From UBA9659 sp965208605 (GTDB lineage: Bacteria > Pseudomonadota > Gammaproteobacteria > Pseudomonadales > Azotimanducaceae), in the NCBI GenBank assembly GCA_965208605.1, contig OZ242345.1:434001-498000 (forward strand): a stretch of DNA of 64,000 nt, read 5' to 3'. This document shows positions 60,700-64,000 of the stretch, in pieces. Every line of letters begins with the position of its first letter. Positions within the stretch are counted from its first letter, which is position 1. A program made the translations under genes and the position numbers. Under the pieces are notes generated by a model, which was given only the letters and a program-made list of their open reading frames with translations, was not told the origin of the DNA and ran no database searches.

Positions 60700-61110
60700 G
60701 GCTGACTTTGTTCCTCTGGATTCCCGCCTTCTTTGATTCTGACGGCGCGGGGCGCCGTAGACCGCCAGCGAGCGCGGGGGCCGAAAGGGTGGTGACACGG
60801 GGCAGGTGTCAGGGCCTAGGGTGACCATTTTGCCCCGGTGGGCAAAATGGTTTGAAGGATCGATTCCCGCACCTGGTCAAGGTAAGGGCGGGATCTTCGC
60901 GGGGATGACGGGGCGGGTGCTGGAGCCTCAGGTGACCATTTTCACCTGCAGGTGAAAATGGTTTGAAGGATCGATTCCCGCACTTGGTCAAGGTAAGGAC
61001 AGGCTCTTCGCGGGGATGACGGGGCGGGGGCAAGAGCACAAGCTCTGGATTCCCCTCACCCTAGTCATACCGCCTTCGGCGGTATGACTAGGGTGACGAG
61101 AATGACGGGG
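60700..61110. repeat. Compound block of dispersed elements with a 111-bp tandem duplication
   Basis: The 628-bp gap between divergent hsdM and hemF holds an element core at 60705-60745. Two 111-bp units follow (about 60820-60930 and 60931-61030) sharing GGTTTGAAGGATCGATTCCC and TTCGCGGGGATGACGGGGCG. A final hairpin at 61056-61096 has arms TCACCCTAGTCATACCGCC around TTC. Each 111-bp unit carries a palindrome (60825-60850, 60936-60961) with identical outer CCATTTT arms but a different centre. No gene is seen here. Confidence 0.88.
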
Positions 61111-61135
61111 TTGGGGTATCCTAGATAAATCATAG

Positions 61136-61194
61136 CCCTTAATAAACTGCCCTTAATGAACAGTCCTTAATAAACAGTCCATAATGAGCAACTC
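61136..61194. repeat. 14-15 bp degenerate repeats at the hemF start
   Basis: CCCTTAATAAACTG, CCCTTAATGAACAGT, CCTTAATAAACAGT and CCATAATGAGCAACT follow one another and run into the first hemF codons. The words match those at 2731-2820. Confidence 0.8.
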
Positions 61195-62245
61195 CCCAAG
61201 AACAACTCCCCATGAAAATCTCGCCATGAACAGCCAGGCTAAGAACCAGCCCTCAATGGCAAGGGTGCGCGACTATTTTCTTGATCTGCAATCACGGCTC
61301 TGCGATGCCCTAGAGACGTTGGATGCCGGTACTGGTTCTAACGCCGGTTTCAACACCGGTTCCAACGCTGGTTCCAACGCTGGCTCCAACACCGGCCCCA
61401 ACGCTGATTTCAACACTGGTTTTAGCAGCCAGGAAATAACCACCCCGGGGGGCGGCATGACAAGACCCCGGATACTTGAAGGGGGGCGAGTGATTGAACG
61501 TGGCGCGGTGCAATTTACCCACAGTATCGGGGATGCCCTGCCCGCCGCCGCGAGCGAGCGCAATCCTCAGCTGGCCGGAAGCCGCTACGAGGCAACGGCA
61601 ATCTCAATGATCTTGCATCCCCGTAACCCTTATGCGCCCACCTGCCATGCCAATTTGCGATTCTTTCTGGTTGCTGCTGAGCATTGGCATTTTGGCGGCG
61701 GCTTTGACCTGACCCCCTACTACCCCTTTGCTGAGGATGTGTTGCACTGGCACCAGACGGCGGAGCAAGCCTGCCGACCTTATGGCAAGGACTTGTATCC
61801 CCGCTTCAAGCAGTGGTGTGACGACTATTTTTACCTGCCTCATCGCGCCGAGCCTCGCGGCGTTGGCGGGCTCTTCTTGGATGACTGGAAGCAAGGCGGT
61901 TTTGAGCAGAGCTTCGCGCTGCTCACCAGCATTGGGGAGCACATCTTGCCCGCCTACTTGCCTATTCTTCAGAAACGCATCAACACACCCTATGGTGAAC
62001 GCGAACGGGAGTTCCAGTTATATCGACGCGGGCGCTATGCTGAGTTCAATCTCGCCATTGATCGAGGTACCAGATACGGCCTGCAGTCAGGGCACAAGAT
62101 TGAATCTGTACTCGCCAGCATGCCGCCGATGGCGACCTGGAAGTATGATTGGCAACCCGAACCTGGGTCACCAGAAGCCCTGCTCTATGATGATTACCTG
62201 CAGCCCCGGGACTGGCTCACCGAATTGACCGGGGCGGAGACTTGA
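61184..62245 (+). CDS. hemF: Oxygen-dependent coproporphyrinogen III oxidase with a tetrapeptide-repeat insert
   Basis: HemF converts coproporphyrinogen III to protoporphyrinogen IX with oxygen, in heme synthesis. The conserved body runs from TRPRILEGGRVIERGAVQFTH through the HPRNPYAPTCHANLRFF segment with the metal-region His, WHFGGGFDLTPYYPF, WCDDYFYLPHR, GVGGLFLDDW, and RRGRYAEFNLAIDRGTRYGLQ. Residues 51-78 are seven tetrapeptides of GSNA/GFNT type that replace the short surface loop before the TPGGG segment. The protein is 353 residues against about 300 in E. coli. Later ATGs at 61226 and 61256 could be the true start; the first is kept for lack of a deciding Shine-Dalgarno. Confidence 0.94.
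   Translation: MSNSPRTTPHENLAMNSQAKNQPSMARVRDYFLDLQSRLCDALETLDAGTGSNAGFNTGSNAGSNAGSNTGPNADFNTGFSSQEITTPGGGMTRPRILEGGRVIERGAVQFTHSIGDALPAAASERNPQLAGSRYEATAISMILHPRNPYAPTCHANLRFFLVAAEHWHFGGGFDLTPYYPFAEDVLHWHQTAEQACRPYGKDLYPRFKQWCDDYFYLPHRAEPRGVGGLFLDDWKQGGFEQSFALLTSIGEHILPAYLPILQKRINTPYGEREREFQLYRRGRYAEFNLAIDRGTRYGLQSGHKIESVLASMPPMATWKYDWQPEPGSPEALLYDDYLQPRDWLTELTGAET
61334..61417. repeat. Seven 12-bp tandem repeats inside hemF
   Basis: GGTTCCAACGCT-type units are repeated seven times over 84 bp, keeping the frame and encoding G-S/F-N-A/T tetrapeptides. Confidence 0.93.
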
Positions 62246-63000
62246 CCCGAGTCAGTCTGCTCCAGACCTCGGTAACCTGGGAGGACCCAGCAGAGAACCG
62301 AGCGCATTTTGACGCGCTGCTACAAGGCATTGAAAGCGACATAGTGGTGCTGCCCGAGATGTTCAGCACTGGGTTTTCAATGGCGGCATCAACTCTGGCT
62401 GAGTCCATGACGGGGCCTACGGTCAACTGGATGCAAGACACTGCAACCCGGGGCGGCTTTGTTCTCTGCGGCAGTCTTATCATCCGCGAAGGCGGTAAAT
62501 ACTTTAACCGTTTTGTGTGCACCACAGGACAGTCCACCAGCAGCTACGACAAGCGGCATCTGTTCCGCATGGCAGAAGAAACAAAATACTATAGCCCCGG
62601 CCAAGAACGCGTGGTGATTAACGCATCGGGCCTCCATATCTGCCCACAGATTTGTTATGACTTACGATTCCCAGCCTGGAGTCGCAATCTTGAAGCCTTT
62701 GATCTGCTCATTTATGTTGCCAACTGGCCAGCAAGTAGAAGTGCTCAGTGGCGGACGCTACTAGCAGCCAGGGCAATAGAAAATGCCTGCTATGTTGTCG
62801 GGGTCAACCGGATTGGCGTTGATGGCAATGATGTTGAATATACTGGTGCTTCCTGTGTCATTGATTATCAGGGCAAGCGACTACTAGACATGGCACATAG
62901 AGATGCCCTCGCCTCTTGTGAGCTGGACCTGCCCCGCATGCATGAGTATCGTGCGGACTTTCCAGTACATCTTGATGCAGATAGGTTTCATTTTGAGTAG
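62242..63000 (+). CDS. Nitrilase-superfamily amidase (omega-amidase/Nit2 type)
   Basis: The catalytic triad is visible: Glu in VVLPEMFSTGF near residue 43, Lys in SSYDKRHLFRMAEE near residue 104 and Cys in ICPQICYDLRFP near residue 136. The 252-residue length and the FRMAEET segment fit the YafV/omega-amidase group, which hydrolyses 2-oxoglutaramate or 2-oxosuccinamate after transamination of glutamine or asparagine. The start is a TTG overlapping the hemF stop (TTGA), implying coupled translation. Confidence 0.9.
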   Translation: MTRVSLLQTSVTWEDPAENRAHFDALLQGIESDIVVLPEMFSTGFSMAASTLAESMTGPTVNWMQDTATRGGFVLCGSLIIREGGKYFNRFVCTTGQSTSSYDKRHLFRMAEETKYYSPGQERVVINASGLHICPQICYDLRFPAWSRNLEAFDLLIYVANWPASRSAQWRTLLAARAIENACYVVGVNRIGVDGNDVEYTGASCVIDYQGKRLLDMAHRDALASCELDLPRMHEYRADFPVHLDADRFHFE

Positions 63001-63054
63001 TAACTTCCCATAATACCCCTACTCTTTCCCCGTCCTAACCAAAGAGGTGTGCTT

Positions 63055-64000
63055 GTGTTGTATTACCTGGGTGAACGGCTCGCTGAGCTAGCGGGACCCT
63101 TCCGACTTTTTACCTCATATTTCTTTCTCGCTGGTCTAGGCACAGCTGCCGGAGGGCTGCTCAGCTGGTGGCTCTTACCTCGATTCTGGCACCTCCTGCC
63201 GAAGGACAGAGGCAAGAAATACGCCATTGATGCCGAACAAAGCATCGGCAAACCTATCTCTGGTGGGCTGGTATTCATCCCGGTGTTTATCTTTTTATGT
63301 CTGCTGGTGGTGCCTTTTAATTGGAGTTTTGTCGGTATCCTGGCGTGTATGCTCATTGCTATGAGCGTGGGTTATTGGGATGACAAATCCAAATCCGGTT
63401 GGAGTGAGTATCGTTTGGGTGCCATTGACCTGGTGGTCGCCCTCGCCGCTTCCATATCGATCTGCCAATTTAATAGTTATACCATCTGGCTGCCTTTTTA
63501 TAAGGATGCGATTGAAGTGGCGCCCGGCTTATTTATTTTCGGCTCAACCCTGCTTATCTGGGTGTCAATCAATGCCACCAACTGTACCGATGGTGTGGAT
63601 GGCCTCTCAGCAGGGCTCTCAGGAATGGGTATTTTTTTCCTCGGGGCAATTCTCTACGGCATTGTCGGGCATGCGGATATTGCCGGCTATTTGTTGGTGC
63701 CTCACTATGAGGCCGGGGCTGATTGGGCGATTATGGCTTTTGTGATGATTGGTTGCCTGACCGGTTATCTCTGGCATAACAGTTATCCCAGTGCCGTGCT
63801 GATGGGAGATGCCGGCTCCAGACCGGTGGGGTTGCTGCTCGGCGTTCTGGTACTGGCGTCTGGCAACCCCTTTCTTATCTTGGTGGTTGCCTTTGTGGTG
63901 CTGGTCAACGGCGCAACCGGGCTGCTCAAGGTGGTGCTGCTCCGGTTTTTCAGAATCGGTATCTTCCAGCAAATTCGCTACCCGCTGCACGATCATGTGC
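63055..64000 (+). CDS. MraY-like phospho-N-acetylmuramoyl-pentapeptide transferase, cut by the window edge
   Basis: MraY attaches the UDP-MurNAc-pentapeptide to undecaprenyl phosphate to form lipid I. From a GTG at 63055 (AAAGAGG upstream) 315 residues are visible, with about eight to nine membrane helices. Family motifs are divergent: GKPISGGLVFIP for the first loop, GYWDDKSKSGWSEYRLGAIDL (MraY Asp pair), NATNCTDGVDGLSAG with the catalytic Asp, MGDAGSRPVGLLLG, and a terminal GIFQQIRYPLHDHV in the position of the MraY HHH loop. It is outside a dcw cluster, next to the amidase gene. Either the essential MraY of this organism is of the HDH type, or this is a second, related transferase. Confidence 0.75.
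   Translation, partial: MLYYLGERLAELAGPFRLFTSYFFLAGLGTAAGGLLSWWLLPRFWHLLPKDRGKKYAIDAEQSIGKPISGGLVFIPVFIFLCLLVVPFNWSFVGILACMLIAMSVGYWDDKSKSGWSEYRLGAIDLVVALAASISICQFNSYTIWLPFYKDAIEVAPGLFIFGSTLLIWVSINATNCTDGVDGLSAGLSGMGIFFLGAILYGIVGHADIAGYLLVPHYEAGADWAIMAFVMIGCLTGYLWHNSYPSAVLMGDAGSRPVGLLLGVLVLASGNPFLILVVAFVVLVNGATGLLKVVLLRFFRIGIFQQIRYPLHDHV

Noticed and set aside
59302..60705. 467-codon open frame on the plus strand
   Set aside because: It runs antisense to hsdM, whose motifs are unmistakable, and its product has no domain I recognise. It is a codon-bias shadow.
60820..61030. Two palindrome-containing repeats as a two-repeat CRISPR
   Set aside because: Only two units exist, the conserved part is longer than the variable part, the variable part is the palindrome itself, and no cas gene is near.
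60556..61183. tRNA gene in the hsdM-hemF gap
   Set aside because: The GGTTTGAAGGATCGATTCCC words look like a T-loop at first, but no cloverleaf can be drawn and the word is part of a tandemly duplicated element.

Overview
This window reads as a piece of chromosome from a gammaproteobacterium of moderate GC content. Two gene strings point there: asd-fimV-truA (16843-19605) and clpS-clpA-infA-trxB-(PA4642 family)-ftsK-lolA-crcB-serS-cysG (29580-40636), the latter in nearly the order seen in Pseudomonas but without aat, ate and rarA. Genus cannot be fixed from the sequence. I found no rRNA, tRNA, transposase, phage gene or CRISPR array.

Layout. 1-5483: ApbE, a DAHP synthase, a promoter-terminator unit with a possible small ORF or RNA, an MFS transporter and an MBL-fold hydrolase. 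5484-8637: a degraded accessory patch with two antitoxins whose toxins survive only as C-terminal scars, three small exported proteins of unknown role and a scrap resembling the end of AtpA. 8638-15027: a four-gene cluster (acyl-CoA carboxylase CT and biotin subunits, enoyl-CoA hydratase, AtuA) for acyclic terpenoid or leucine-type branched acyl-CoA breakdown. 15062-29484: folE, aroC, asd, fimV-like, truA, sohB, acuI, an antiporter, sulfite reductase with a DUF934 partner, a 57-residue membrane protein and metH. 29580-40636: the conserved string above. 40855-47875: an amino-sugar operon (RpiR regulator, AgaS, ROK kinase, NagA, Tat-exported GH109) divergent from a D-amino-acid PLP enzyme. 48003-51688: a zinc-ribbon protein, xthA, pyrF, cysS. 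52098-60555: a type I restriction-modification operon. 61184-64000: hemF, a nitrilase-family amidase and the start of an MraY-like transferase.

The most interesting locus is the restriction operon. Its order is hsdM, a 38-codon coupled ORF, hsdS, a 741-residue ABC-type ATPase, a KTSC-domain protein, hsdR and a small YgjP-type metallopeptidase. The ATPase occupies the position of prrC, the tRNA-Lys anticodon nuclease, and KTSC is a domain also found on some lysyl-tRNA synthetases. HsdS carries two nearly identical halves, which predicts a palindromic target.

Two genome-scale habits also stand out. Short tandem repeats of 9-19 bp sit at gene borders and inside essential genes; when coding, their period is a multiple of three (for example exactly ten pentapeptides inserted in CysG). 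A dispersed hairpin element recurs in intergenic gaps; its arms differ between copies but remain self-complementary, and copies lie beside both broken toxin genes.
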